Origin: Amphirosellinia nigrospora
Taxonomy: Eukaryota; Ascomycota; Sordariomycetes; Xylariales; Xylariaceae
Length of the DNA stretch: 64,000 bases
Direction of reading: 5' to 3'
Assembly (NCBI GenBank): GCA_004123355.1
Contig: SCHM01000004.1
Location: forward strand, 7,405,017-7,469,016
In this document: positions 38,787 to 51,851 of the stretch, one piece after another
Layout: the number at the start of each line of letters is the position of its first letter
How positions within the stretch are numbered: position 1 is the first letter of the stretch
Position numbers and translations under genes: made by a program
Notes under the pieces: model-generated
The model's database searches: none
Told to the model about the DNA's origin: nothing
Seen by the model: only the letters and a program-made list of their open reading frames with translations

Positions 38787-41404
38787 TATAAAAATATTAA
38801 ATAATTTAAAGCTATTAGTTTTTAAACTAATATTAAAAAATATAAATTTTATATTATTAAAATAAAATATTTAGCTTTATTATTAAATAAAATAATATTA
38901 AAGTTAATTTTAAAAAAATTATTATAATAAAAAATAAAAAAACTTTATTATAATAAAAATATATAATTATTTATAAATTTTATAATTTTATTAATAGTTT
39001 ATTATAAATATAGCTATATAATTAAATTTTTATTTAATTTAATAAAAAAAAATATATTTTAAATAAATATAAAAATATTAAAATATTTTAACGAGCTAAA
39101 ATATTTATTTATTTATATTTTATTTAATATATTATAATTATAAAAAAAACTAAAGTTAAAATAAACGCTTTTAATAAAATAGTTGCTAAATATTTATTTA
39201 AAAAAAAAAATAAAAAATAATATTTATTATATTTTTTTAAATATTATATAATATTAAACTAAACTATAAAATTTATAATTAAAAAATATTAATAGTAATA
39301 AAAATATTAATATATTAAAAGCTAAAATTAACTAATAAATAAATTAATTAGCTTTTTATAGTTTTATTAATTATAAAGCTTTTAAATTTTAATATTAAAT
39401 AATAATTAAACTTATAATAAATAAAATAAATAAAACTAATAGCCGATTATAATTTTATTATTATATATTGCTTTAAATTTAAAAACGTTATTATTAATAT
39501 TTTTATAAAAAAATAAAAAAATTTATAAATATAAAAATAAAAAAAAAGTTAAAAAATTTAATTATATTTTAATTAATTAATAAACTTAATATTTTTTTAA
39601 AAAAAAAATATTATTATTTATATTTTAATTTTAAAAAATAACTAATATAATAATTATATATAAATTTAAAACAAAAGTTATAATTAATATTTTAACTATT
39701 AAAGTTTTTTTAATAAATAAAATATTATAATAAAACTAATAGTTTTTAAATTTAAAAATTTATTAAAAAAAAGCTTATATTAATTTAAACGAAAATTAAA
39801 TTTTAAATAAAAATTTAATTATTTATAAAAAATAATTTATAATATTTAAAATAAATAATTTATTTATTTATATTTTAAAAAAAAATATATATTATATTAT
39901 AATTATTTATTTTAAACGAAATAAAATTTATAAACTTATAATATTATAATATTAATAGCTAAACTAATTAAAAATTATAATTAATATATAAAAAACTATT
40001 TAAAATATTAATTTATTAAAATATTTATAATAAAATTTAAATTATTATAATTTATATTAATTTTTTTAAAAAATAATAATAAATAAAAATTAAAAAAAGT
40101 TTATATTTAAACAATTAATTAATTAAATAAGCTATTATAATTAAATTATATAATAAAATTAATAATAGTTTAAGCTATTTATTTATATTATAAAAACTTT
40201 AATTTATATTAGTTTTATTTAAACTAATAAATTTTTTAATATTATATAAAATTATTATTTTTAAAATATTATAAATTAATAAATTAAACTAAAATTATTA
40301 TAAAATATTTAAACTAATATATTTTTTTTATAATTATTATTAAAATATTTAAAAAATAGCTTATTTATTATAAATTTTATAGCGGTTTTTTTACTATATA
40401 AATTTATAAATTATAATTTATAAATATTATTTAGATTTTTATATTTAATTATTATATTTAGTTTAACTATATATTAAATATAGCTAATATATTAATTAAA
40501 AAATATTATTTAAAAAAAAAGCATAAAAATTAATAAAAATAATAAAAAATATATTAAAACTATATAATAAATTTTAAAATAAATATAAAAAAAACAATTT
40601 AAAAAAAAACCGTTATTAAAAAACTAGATTTTAAAATTAAAAACTAATATTTATTATAAAAAAACGTTAATTATAAATAATTAACCGATTTTTAAATAAA
40701 TTAAATTATTTATTAATATATTAATATTATAAAATTATTAAAAAAATAAAACTAATAATATTTTAATTAAAATATTTTTAAACTAATGCGCTTTTAATTT
40801 ATATTATATTAAAAATTATAAAAATACCCGAATAATTTATTATAAGCTAAACTATTAAATAGTTAAAAACGAAATAATAATTTTTAATAAAAAAAAACTT
40901 AAATAAAAAATAAAGCAAATAATAAATATTATAATTTTATTATAAAATTTTTTTTTAATATTAAATAAATTAAAAATAATAAAATTTTAAAAAAATATTT
41001 ACGAATAATTTTAAAAATTTATTTAATTATTATTTAAATTTTATAAAAATAACTTAATTTTATAAAATTATTAAAAAAAATTAAAAAATTAACTAAAGTT
41101 ATAAAAAAAATAAATTCGAAAAAAATTATTTAAATAATAACGTTTTAAAAGTTTATAAAAATTAATATTATTATTCGCGAAAAAAAAACGTAAAAAATTA
41201 AACATAAATAAAATAATATTAAAAAGCATTATTTATTAAGTTATAAAAAAGCTTTAAAATATAGCTATAAATAAAAACTTATAATATAATAGCTTAAAAG
41301 TAAAAACTTAAAATAAATTTTTTTTTTATTAAATAATAACTTTTTAGCAAATATAAAGTTCGATTTAAATTTTATAATAAAATTTTTTTTAAAAAAAATA
41401 ATAT
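38787..41404 (+). mobile_element. Repeat family C, unclassified, plus copy
   Basis: Aligns with the reverse complement of about 10,560 down to 7,615, up to about 40,870. The remaining 0.5 kb has no partner in the window. It provides the uninterrupted version of the site where P2 sits in the minus copy. No domain was recognised. A small GC spot near 41,175 (ATTCGCGAAAA) is palindromic but isolated. Heavily RIP-degraded. Confidence 0.6.
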
Positions 41405-43675
41405 AAATAACTAATTAAATATAATAAATATAATAAATTAATAAGTTTTTATAAAACTTACTTAAAATTATATAATTAGTTTTATTATATATATATAAAA
41501 TTTTTATAAATAAAATTAGCCGCTAAATTTTAAATCTAGTTTAATATTTTTCGATTAATATATAAATAAAACTTTAACTAAAAGCTTACTTTTATAAAAA
41601 TATTAATTATAATATTATATTTTTTTAATTAAAAATATTAAATATTAATTTTTTTATTAATATATTAATTTATAATAATTTATATAAAATTTAAATTTTT
41701 TATTAGTTTTAAATATAAATAAAATAAATATAATAAAAACGTATTATTTAAGTTTTATAAAAAAAGTATAATTAAATAAAAAAAGTTTTTTATCGATAAA
41801 AACTTTTTTATTTTTTATATTTTAAATAAAAAATTTTTTACCCGAATTAAAACTTTTTTATTTTTATTTATTTATTATTATATATATTTAGTTTTAATAT
41901 TTATTTTTTATTATATAAATAATTATAAATTTAATAAAATAATTTAAAATTAAATATTTATATTAAAAATAATAATATATTATAAAAGTTTATTTATAAT
42001 ATAAACTACTAATAAAATAATAGTTTATAACGTTTATAAAATATTAATTAAGTTTTAAATTTAACGATAAAAATTTAAAAAATATAAAGCTTTTTTTATA
42101 AACATATTAAAAATTATTATTTTATATTTATTAAATTTTTATATTTTATTTCGTTTAAAAAAATAATAATAATAAAAAAAGCAAACTATTAATATTATAA
42201 TAAAAGTTTTTATATATTAAAAAAAAAGCAGGTTTTATTTTTAACCGTAATAGTTAAAACGTTAAAACGTAAACTTTTTCGTTAATTTTAATAATAAAAC
42301 AATTTACTACGATTTATTACGATTTATTATAAAAATTAATTATTTTATATTATAATATATAATAATTAAAAATAAATATAAAATAATATATAAAATATTA
42401 AATAAAATATTAAAAATATAACTTTATTATTAAATAAATATAATAAATATAATATTTTAAGCTTATTTTTAAAAATATAAAAAATATTAAAAAAAATATA
42501 AACTTATTTAATAATAAAAAATTTACGCTAGTTAAATTAACTAATTTAAATATAATTATATAAATTAATTTTTAATTTAATTTATTTTATAAATATATTA
42601 ATATTAATTAATACTTTAATAATAATTATAATAATATTATTATTAAATAATTAAGCTTTAAAATAATAAAAAAACTTATTTATTATTAAAAATATAATTA
42701 AAGTTTAATAAAATAATTAATTAATTTTTAAACTTTTTAATATAAAAAGGTTATAATTATATATATATATAAAAGTTTATTAAATTTATTTTATATAAGT
42801 TATTATAACCGATTATTTTAATAAAATATTTTTTTATTTATATTTTATTTTTAAAATATTAAAAGCTATTATTTAAATAAAATTATCGTTAATTTTATAT
42901 TATATATAAATTTTAAATATTTTAATAGTTAAAGTTATATAAAAACTTTACCGATATTATATAAAAATTATATTATAGTAATATTATAAAATAGTTTTAA
43001 TTATTTAAAAAAAAAAAACGGAAAAAAAAACTTTAAAAAGCTTAAAAACTTTTATATATTTTTAATTAATATTTAAGCTTTAAGCTTTAAAATAGCTAAT
43101 ATTTCGTTATAGTTTAATATAAACTTAAAATTAACTTTTAAATATTTTTATATTTTTATTTTTTATTTTAAATAACTATTTAAAAGTTATATATATTTAT
43201 ATAAAACTAATAAAAGCTATAATATTTTAAATTTTATATTAATATTTATTATTTTTTTATATATAATAAAATTTAAAATTAACTTTTAAATAGTTATATA
43301 AAAAGTATTTAAGCTATAAAACTATATAAAAATTTCGCCGGTTTTTTATTATTATTTTATATTTTATTTTTAATTTTAAAATAATATATAAAAATATATA
43401 AATTATATAAACTATATTAAAACTATAAAACTTTAAAAACTATATTAATATTTTATTATTATTTATATTATTATTATTATAATTAGTTTTATAAAAATAA
43501 AGCTTTTAGTTAAGGTTTTATTTATATATTAATCGAAAAATATTAAGCTAAATCTAAAATTTAGCAGCTAATTTTATTTATAAAGATTTTATATTATATA
43601 TAATAAAGCTAATTATATAACTTTAAGTAAATTTTATAAAAACTTATTATATATTTATATTTATTATATTTAGTT
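41405..43675. mobile_element. D element, about 2.3 kb, inverted ends
   Basis: Bases 41,405-41,640 reappear inverted at 43,470-43,675, giving terminal arms of about 200 bp. A third copy of this end lies at 10,858-11,070. The interior (42.0-43.4 kb) has no recognised domain. It includes GC remnants near 42,230-42,320 and a stretch near 43,130-43,330 where a 20-bp motif occurs twice. It could be a DNA transposon or two opposed copies of another repeat. The first member of direct repeat E lies inside it. Confidence 0.5.
41748..41985 (+). repeat. Direct repeat E, left copy
   Basis: About 235 bp repeated in the same direction at 43,973-44,206. Contains ATCGATAAAAACTTTTTTA and several T-rich blocks. 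The two copies are 2.2 kb apart. They could be short terminal repeats of a small element or two separate insertions. Confidence 0.65.
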
Positions 43676-43818
43676 TAATAGCGTATAATTTATTAATTTT
43701 AAAATTATTAAATTATTAAACGAAGTTTATATAAACGTTATTTTAAAAATAACGTCCTATAGATAATATTTAGCTTATTAAATATATTTTAAAAATAATA
43801 TTTTTAAAATATATTATA
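43676..43818 (+). repeat. Solo family-B LTR
   Basis: About 143 bp matching the LTRs at 51,694-51,838 and 62,086-62,230 in the same orientation. No family-B interior is found on either side. Solo LTRs normally arise by recombination between the two LTRs of one element. The flanking bases resemble a short duplication (TAGTT/AGTTA) but this is not exact. It lies at or just inside the outer edge of the D right arm. Confidence 0.68.
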
Positions 43819-43972
43819 GTTAACTATTTATAACTATTATAAAAAGCTAAAATTAATTTTTAAATAATTATATAAAAGCTATATAAAGCTATATAACTAT
43901 AAAAAACTATATTAATATTTTGAAAATATTTATAAACTAGTTTTTAAAAAAAAAATTTTTTATTATTATTTA
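43819..43972. other. Short unassigned stretch
   Basis: Continues sequence resembling the outer flank of the D ends (TATAACTATTATAAAAAGC, near 43,830). Nothing else is recognisable. Confidence 0.3.
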
Positions 43973-44206
43973 ATATTTAAATTTATAAAAAAAATATAAC
44001 TAAATAAAAAAAAGTTTTTTTATCGATAAATTTTTTTTTATTTTTTATATTTTAAATAAAAAATTTTTTTATTTAAATTAAAAATTTTTTTATTTTTATT
44101 ATTATTATATATATTTAATTTTTAATATTTATTTTATATTATATAAATAATTATAAATTTAATAAAATAATTTAAAATTAAATATTTTATATTAAAATAA
44201 TAATAT
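43973..44206 (+). repeat. Direct repeat E, right copy
   Basis: Matches 41,748-41,985 over its length, with C/T and G/A differences and homopolymer-length changes. Confidence 0.65.
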
Positions 44207-44686
44207 AATATAAATAAATTATAAAATTTTATTTTTAATTTTTTTTTATATAAATTATATTAAATTTAATTATTTAATAATTATATATTATATTAAATTT
44301 AATTATTTAATATTATTTATTTATTATATTTATAATTATTTTATTTTTTTATTTTTTTAATTTAATATTAATTAAAATATTTTATTTTTATATTATAAAT
44401 TAATATTATTATTATAAACTTTATTTAAATATAATTTTATTAAATTATTTTAAAAAAAATTATAATTATTATAAAATTAATTATTATATTAATATAATAA
44501 ATATAATAATATTTTTTATAAAATATTTATTTATAATTTTTTTAGTTTATTTTTTATTTTTTATTATAATATTTTAAACATAATTTTAAATTTTTAAATT
44601 TTTAAAGCTTTAAATTAATTATAATAAATATAGTTTTTAAATTAATTATAAAAATATATTTTTTAAGTTTTAAGTTTTTTTTTTTT
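44207..44686. other. Unassigned AT-rich stretch
   Basis: Almost pure A and T with scarcely any C or G, including a short direct duplication of AATTATTTAATAT-type sequence near 44,265-44,320. No gene, no recognised element. Confidence 0.3.
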
Positions 44687-44905
44687 AAACGTTTTAGCTA
44701 GTTTATAAAGTTTTTTTTAAACTTATTAATAAACTTAAGCTTTTTAAAATGTTTTTTTTTTAAAACGTTTTAATTAGTTTTATATAGTTTTTTTTAAACT
44801 TATTATAAATTTAAGCTTTTTTTTAAAAAAAAAAATTTTAAATATTTTAATTAGTTTATAAATTTTTTTAAATTTATTAATAATTTAAGCTTTTTTTAAA
44901 AAAAA
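44687..44905 (+). repeat. 76-bp tandem triplication
   Basis: Three consecutive units of about 76-77 bp beginning AAACGTTTTA (44,687 and 44,763) or AAATATTTTA (44,840). Each contains TTAGTTTATA-like and TTAAGCTTTTT blocks. The first unit keeps the most C and G, and the third is the most AT-converted. It is a minisatellite of unknown role, possibly an internal repeat of an unrecognised element. Confidence 0.68.
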
Positions 44906-45261
44906 TAAAAATTTAATATATTATAAAAATTAATATATTTAATAATAACGTTATTATTTAAAATATAAAATTTATAGTTATATTTAAAATTAAAAATAAT
45001 TCGTAATTATATTTAAAATTTAAAATAATAATTTATATTTATTAAAAAAACTTTTTTAATTTTATTTAAATTAAAATCGGTTTAAAAATTTTAATATTAC
45101 GGTTAATTTTTTTAACCTAAAATAAAAATTAATTATTGCTATAATATTTAATTTTTTAATTTTATTTTATAGTTTAAAATTATAATTTAATTATAAAATA
45201 ATAATATATTTTAATATATATTATTATTATTAATAAAATAAATATATAAAAAATATTATAT
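44906..45261. other. Unassigned AT-rich stretch with short internal repeats
   Basis: Contains two near-copies of a 25-30-bp block around 44,955-45,030 (TTATATTTAAAATT core) and a few CG remnants near 45,075-45,105. No gene or recognised element. Confidence 0.3.
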
Positions 45262-45845
45262 ATTAATATTTATATTTATAAATAAATTTATTATTATTAA
45301 TTAAATAGCTAAATATTTTATAATATAATTATATAATTATATAAAAAAATAAAATATTATAGGTAATAAATTAAAATAAAATAATAAGTTTTATTATATA
45401 TAATTTATTAAAAAAAACGAACTAATATAATAATATAATTATAATTTATTATTAATTTAAATATATAGTTTTTAAAAACTTAATATTTTTATTTTTAAAT
45501 TAAAAAGCTTTAATATAAATATTTAATTTTAAATTATTTATTAAATTTATAATTATTTATATATAAAAAAATAATATTAAAAACTAAAATATATATTAAA
45601 AGCTTTTTAATTTAAAGTAAAAATATTTAAGTTTTTAAAAACTATATATTTAAGTTAATAAATAAATTATAATTGCTAGTTATTTTAGTTTATTTTTTTT
45701 AATAAATTTATATAATAAAACTTGCTATTTTATTTTAATTTATTAATTATAATATTTTATTTTTTTATATAATTATATAATTATATTATAAAAATATTCG
45801 GCTGTTTAATTAATAATAATAATAAATTTATTTATAAATATAAAC
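45262..45845. mobile_element. Palindromic element Q
   Basis: Inverted repeat with arms of about 275 bp around a centre near 45,550. The arms pair closely, and most differences are C/T or G/A. Residual GC (GAATATTCGGCTG on the right arm, ACGAAC on the left) shows that the two arms decayed differently. It has no coding capacity and is unrelated in sequence to P or R. Its right edge coincides with the start of the family-B LTR at 45,846, so B may have inserted at or within it. If so, part of Q may lie beyond the window. Confidence 0.7.
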
Positions 45846-45989
45846 TATAATATTATTTTAAAAATATTATTTTTAAAATAATATTTAATAAACTAAATAT
45901 TATTTATAAAACGTTATTTTTAAAATAACGTTTAATATAAACTTAGCTTAATAATTAAATAATTTTAAAATTAATAAATTATATTATTA
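45846..45989 (+). repeat. 5' LTR of the host family-B copy
   Basis: About 144 bp, the reverse complement of the LTRs at 51,694-51,838 and 62,086-62,230. Contains two short self-complementary blocks around AACGTTATTTTTAAAATAACGTT. Confidence 0.7.
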
Positions 45990-48900
45990 TTTAATAATTA
46001 GTAATTAATAGTTATTAATTTTTTTTTTTTTTTTAATTATAAAACTTTTAGTTTATTTAGTAAAAATATTATTTTTTAAACGATTTGCTTTAATTAATTA
46101 AACAAATAAAAGTCCGATCTATTTTAATTAGTTTTAAAAACTTAACTATTATTAACGATAATAATAATAATATTATTATTTAAATTATTAACGTTTTAAT
46201 TTTATTATATAATTTTAAACTATTAACCGATAAATTAATATTTTGCCCGGTTTATATTTTAATATATTTTTATTTTTTTTTAGTTTTTTTTTAATTATTT
46301 AATTTAATATATTTAAACGTATATTAATATATTATAATATTAAAAAACAATTTTTATTTTTTTTGTTTTTTAAACGATTTTTTACGTTATAAAAATATTA
46401 CGTTATTAATCCGGCAAATAATAATATTATTAACTAATTAAAATATTATTTATAAATATTATAATTTATTTAAATTTAAATTAAATTTAAATTTAATATA
46501 ATAGCAATAGTATAGTTTTTAGATCCGAAAATATTAATTTTTTAAATTTAATAATATTTATATAATTTATATATAATTTATTTAGTTATATATAGCGTTT
46601 ATATATAATTTATATATAATTTGCCCGGTTATATTATTAATTTTTATATTTTTAAATATTTTTTTTTTATTATTTTATTTAAAATATTATTTTATATTTA
46701 ATTAAAATACTATTTATAGTTTTATTATTTTATTTATTTTTATTTTATAAAATTATTTTTTAAATTTATTTTTTATTATTAAATATTTATATTTTTATAA
46801 AAAAATAGCTATTTATTTTAAGTTTAAAAGTTTAATAAATTTATATTTTAATATATATTAAAGTTTTTATAACTTTTTTTTAATTAATTTTATTAACGAA
46901 TAATTAAGTTATAATTATAAAAAACGAATTATTTTATAAACTAGATTTTAAATAGTTATATTATTTAATATTATAATTAAATAAATAATTATATATTTAA
47001 TTAAACTATTATAATAATTTTTTATTTATAATTATTAAATCGGTATTATTAAATATAAATAGTATTTAATATTAATTTAAAAGTTTTAATAAATATTTTT
47101 TTTTATTTATTTTAATATTTTTTAAAAAACTTAGCGTAAAATAGCTTAATATATAGCTTAATTAATAAAAATAATAAAAATAATAAAAATAATATATATT
47201 ATTATAATTTAAACTATATATTTAAAACTAAGCTATATTTCGATTTAAACTATAATATATTTAAATATTTAAGCTAATTTTTAATTTTAATTTAGTTTTA
47301 AACTTATTAAAATATTTTATTTTATTTTTATATTTTTTTATTTTAGCAAGCAAATAATAATATTATTAAATAAAAAATATAATAAAAAGCTATAAAAATT
47401 ATTTTAGCTATAAAAATAATAATAGCTAAAAATTTTATTAAAATATTAATAAAAATATTTTAAACACGGCTAAAATAATAGCTAAATATTTAATAATAAA
47501 AATAACGTTTAAAAATAACTAAAAAATATAGTTAATAAGCTATTTTAATCCGAATTTTCTAAAGTTTTATAAAATTAAAAAATATATTATATTAATAATA
47601 ATATATATTATAGAATATTTATTTATTTATAACGTTTATAAAATAATAATTTTAAACTTTATTAAATAAAAAATTTTATAAAATAATTTTTTTAATTTTT
47701 TTAAAAAAAAGCTTAAATATAATATATTAAAATATTTAATAAAATTATAAAAATAGCTATAAAATAAAGTTTTAAATTTATATTATAAAAAATTAATTTT
47801 AAATATTATTAAAATATTACGGACGCTTTTTAAAATATACTAGGAAATTTATATATAAAAGCAAAATTTTAAAAAATATATTTATTATATATAAATAATA
47901 AAAATAATTTAAAACTATTATAACTATAATATAAATATAAAGTTTTAATTTATAATATATATAAAATATATTATATTTAAACTTTTAATAAATTTATAAT
48001 AAACTAATAATAATTATAAGTTTAAATATTTTTTTAATATATTTAAAAAGCAAACAAAAATTATATTATATAATATTTATAGTTTATAAAATATAAATTA
48101 AACTATAATAAACATAGTTTATTTTGTTTTAACGTATTATTTAATTTTATAAATAATAAATATTTTTATACTTTTTAAAACTTTAATTATTAATTTAATA
48201 TTTATAGTTAATTTTTTAATTAATTAAATAATTAATATTAATATAATAAAATATATTAATTAAAACGTAAATAATTAGAATAAATATTTTTTATAATAAA
48301 AATAATAAATATTGTTTTTATAATTAAAAATATAATATTAAATATATATAAATAGCTAAAAATTTTTATAAACTATTAATAATATAATAAATATAGCAAA
48401 AATAAAATTTACGTAATAGCTATAAAAAATAATAAAATTTATATAATAGCTATAAAAGCTTTCGTAGTAAATAAAATTATAAAATAATAAAAGCTATTAT
48501 AAACGTAGCAAATAAAATAAACGTTTTTGCTATATTTATTATTTATTTTAACAAATATATTATTAATAAATTAAGCTTTAATAAATATTAGTTAAAAAAA
48601 TATAAAATATAATATATATAAAATATTATAAAAATAAAAAAAAAAATATAATATAAATAAAACTAGTTAAAAGTTAATAAAATTAAATTATTATTATAGC
48701 CCGGCTATATATTTTAAAAATTAAAAACTAAAAGCTAATAAATAAAGTTTTAAATAAAATATATTATAAAAACAAAATATATATATAAACAAACTAATAT
48801 TATTTAAATATTTAATATTTATAATATAGCGAACAATAAATAATAAACGTAAAAATAAATAATAATCGATTTATAATTATTAAATAAAGTAGTAATTTCG

Positions 48901-49965
48901 GACTATTATTTATTGTTTATTTTAAAAGCTATTATTATATAAATTTAAAAATATTATTATATAATAATTATAAATTATAAAAAATTTTATTATTAGTTTT
49001 TAATATAACTAAATTATTATAATCGAATAATTATTATATCGCTTAAAAAATTAAAAATATATATATATAATATTAATAATTTAAAAATAATTCCGGCTAT
49101 ATATAACGATTATAAATAAAAAGCTTTTATTATATATATTTACGCAAAATTTATATAAATAATATTATTATTTATTTTAAAATAATTAAAAAATATTTTT
49201 AGTATATAAAACTATTTTAAATATATATAATAAAATTAATTTAAAGCTAAAACTAATAAATTATTTATAATATATTTAATAATAAATTATTAAAATTTAT
49301 AATAAATAGTTATAAATTAATAATAATAAATAATTAAATAAAAATAATAGCTAAATTAAAATAGCTTTAAAATTTAGTAATTTTTAAAATATATATTAGA
49401 TAATTAGTTTTTTAAAAAAGTTTATTTTATAATATTAATAAAAGCTTTTTTTTTTTTTTTAAAAAAATTAAATTATTAGCTAATATATATAAAACAAAAA
49501 CTATTTTTTTTATTATTATAGCCCGAAAAAAAAGCAATAAAAATTATATTTAAATTTATAAAAAAAAAAACAAAACTTTTTAATTTTATAAAATAGTTAA
49601 TAAATATAAACTATTTTATATATTAAAACTTATTTAAATTATATTTTATTAAATTAAACGCTTTAAAAAAAAAAATATAAAATAATAGTTTTTTATATAA
49701 ATAAAAACTAAAACGGATAATAATTAGCTATTAATTTAATATAGTTTATTTTATTTTTAAATAAAACGTTATTTAAAAGCAAATATTAATATAATATAAT
49801 AAACTAAAAATATTTTATTTAATATAAATATAATTATATATAATTTAATAATAATATTTATTAATTATTAAATAATAAAAAAATTATTAATTAAATAAAT
49901 TTATAATTAATAAATATTATTAAGTTTAATATAAAACTAATAATAACGTTAATATATTTATTATA

Positions 49966-50767
49966 ACGTACTATATAACTATTTTGGCCATATAATTATC
50001 TTAGCTACTTAGGCTTGGCATTTTATTAAAATTATAATAACTTTACGGAACTAAACTTAATCGGGAAATAATTTATAGGTTTAATATATAACTATATTTA
50101 GTATATAAATATAATTTTTTTAATTTTTTACGCTAGCTTAATAAGGTTATAAACCCCGGTTTTTAAAGTAAGCTAAAAATAAAGCTAAAATAAAATCCTA
50201 GTTAGTACTAGCGTATAATTTTATTAAAATTTTAAAAAAATTAAAATTAGATTTATTATGTTTTTTATACTATATATATTTTTTTCGAATTTTTTAAGCT
50301 AGGTTTAGTATTTTTTTTATTTTTTAAAGTGTAAAATTTTATTATTTTTTATTATTTTTTAATTTTTTTAATTTTTTTTATTTAATTTTTTATATTTTTT
50401 TATACTTTAAAAAATAAAAAGAAATACTAAACCTAGCTTAGAAAATTCGAAAAAATAATATATATAAAAAAACATAATAAATTTAATTTTAATTTTTTTA
50501 AAATTTTAGTAAAATTATACGCTAGTACTAACTAGGATTTTATTTTAGCTTTATTTTTAGCTTACTTTAAAAACCGGGGTTTATAACTTTATTAAGCTAG
50601 CGTAAAAAATTAAAAAAATTATATTTATATACTAAATATAGTTATATATTAAACCTATAAATTATTTCCCGATTAAGCTTAGTTCCGTAAAATTATTATA
50701 ATTTTAGTAAAATGCCAAGCTTAAGTAGCTAGGATGGTTGTGTGGCCAGGATGGTTGTGTGGTACGT
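49966..50767. mobile_element. Palindromic non-autonomous DNA transposon, Tc1/mariner-like (P3)
   Basis: About 802 bp, with arms 49,966-50,333 and 50,400-50,767. It is flanked by TA on both sides. The same site without insertion is present in the nested B copy (TA at 56,692-56,693, opposite strand) with flanks matching base for base, so the TA duplication is directly demonstrated. The right tip preserves the ACGTACCACACAACC terminus and both 17-bp subterminal repeats; the left tip is RIP-altered. No transposase gene. Sister copies are P1 and P2. Confidence 0.88.
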
Positions 50768-51693
50768 TAGTTTTAGTTTAATATTAAATATATTTTTAAA
50801 AAAATAAATTTAGTTTTAAATACTTTTTTACGTTTATTAATAATTATAAATATAAATAATATAATATAAAAAATATTAACTATAGTTTATTTAAAAATAT
50901 TATTAATAAAATTAAATATTTTATAAAAACGGAAATATATATAAATAAAAACTAAAAGTTAAAATTATAGCAAGGTTATATTATAGATCGGAAATTTATA
51001 AAAATAATCGCAAAAATTAAAAAATATAAATTAGCTATTTTAGATTTAGCATAAATAAAAAAAAAAAACAATATAGTTTTTTATTTTTATTTATTAATTA
51101 TATTTTTATATATAATAATAAATAGTTTTTTATATTTTTAATATTTAGATAAATAAAAACAATTATATATTTTAAATATATATTAAAATAATATTTTAAA
51201 AATAATATATAAAAAATATTATTTCGGGCTAAAAAAATATATTACAAACTTTAAAAATTTATAATATATAATATAGCTAAATAAATAAAAAATATTAATA
51301 ATATTATTTATAATATTTAAATAATATAATAAATTAGTAAAAATATTTAATAAACTAAAATTAATTTAAAAACTATTAATTTTTTATATAATTATAATAA
51401 ATTTATTATAAAATTATTAAAAATATTATTAATTAAATTATTTAATAAATATTTAAATATAATATATTCGATATTATTAATTAATATATAAATTTAATAA
51501 AAAAACTTTATTAATATTAAAAATATTAAATATATGATAATAAAGTAAGCAATTATATTAACAATATTAATAAGCTATTATTTATAAACCGATAATTAAA
51601 ACGAACAATATAATTAAAATATTAAGATTATTATTTAATATTATATAGCAATAAATTTAAAATTAATATAATTAAATATTATATTTATATTAT

Positions 51694-51838
51694 TAATAGC
51701 GTATAGTTTGTTAATTTTAAAGTTGTTAAATTATTAAGCTAAGTTTATACTAAACGTTGTTTTAAAAATAACGTTCTACGGATAATATTTAGCTTACTAA
51801 ACACTATTTAAAACAGTATTTTTTAAAATAGCGTTATA
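51694..51838 (-). repeat. 3' LTR of the nested family-B element
   Basis: 145 bp, the same length as its partner at 62,086-62,230. Begins and ends with TA, as TG...CA termini would after RIP. Keeps CTACGGATAATATTTAGC and AATAGCGTTATA blocks. Confidence 0.75.
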
Positions 51839-51842
51839 TTTG

Positions 51843-51851
51843 CCCCCCCCC
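51843..51851 (-). other. Probable polypurine tract (G9 on the minus strand)
   Basis: Nine consecutive C on the plus strand, four bases inside the LTR. On the minus strand this is a purine run directly upstream of the 3' LTR, where plus-strand DNA synthesis is primed in LTR elements. It is the longest G/C homopolymer in the window. Confidence 0.65.

Noticed and set aside
44687-44905. Tandem repeats considered as a CRISPR array
   Set aside because: Units are contiguous with no unique spacers, and the genome is eukaryotic in character.
51694-51838. Family-B 145-bp terminal repeat considered as a terminal inverted repeat of a DNA transposon
   Set aside because: The two copies bounding the nested element are in the same orientation, with a 5-bp duplication and an adjacent purine run, which fits LTRs. 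The inverted copy at 45,846 belongs to the host element.
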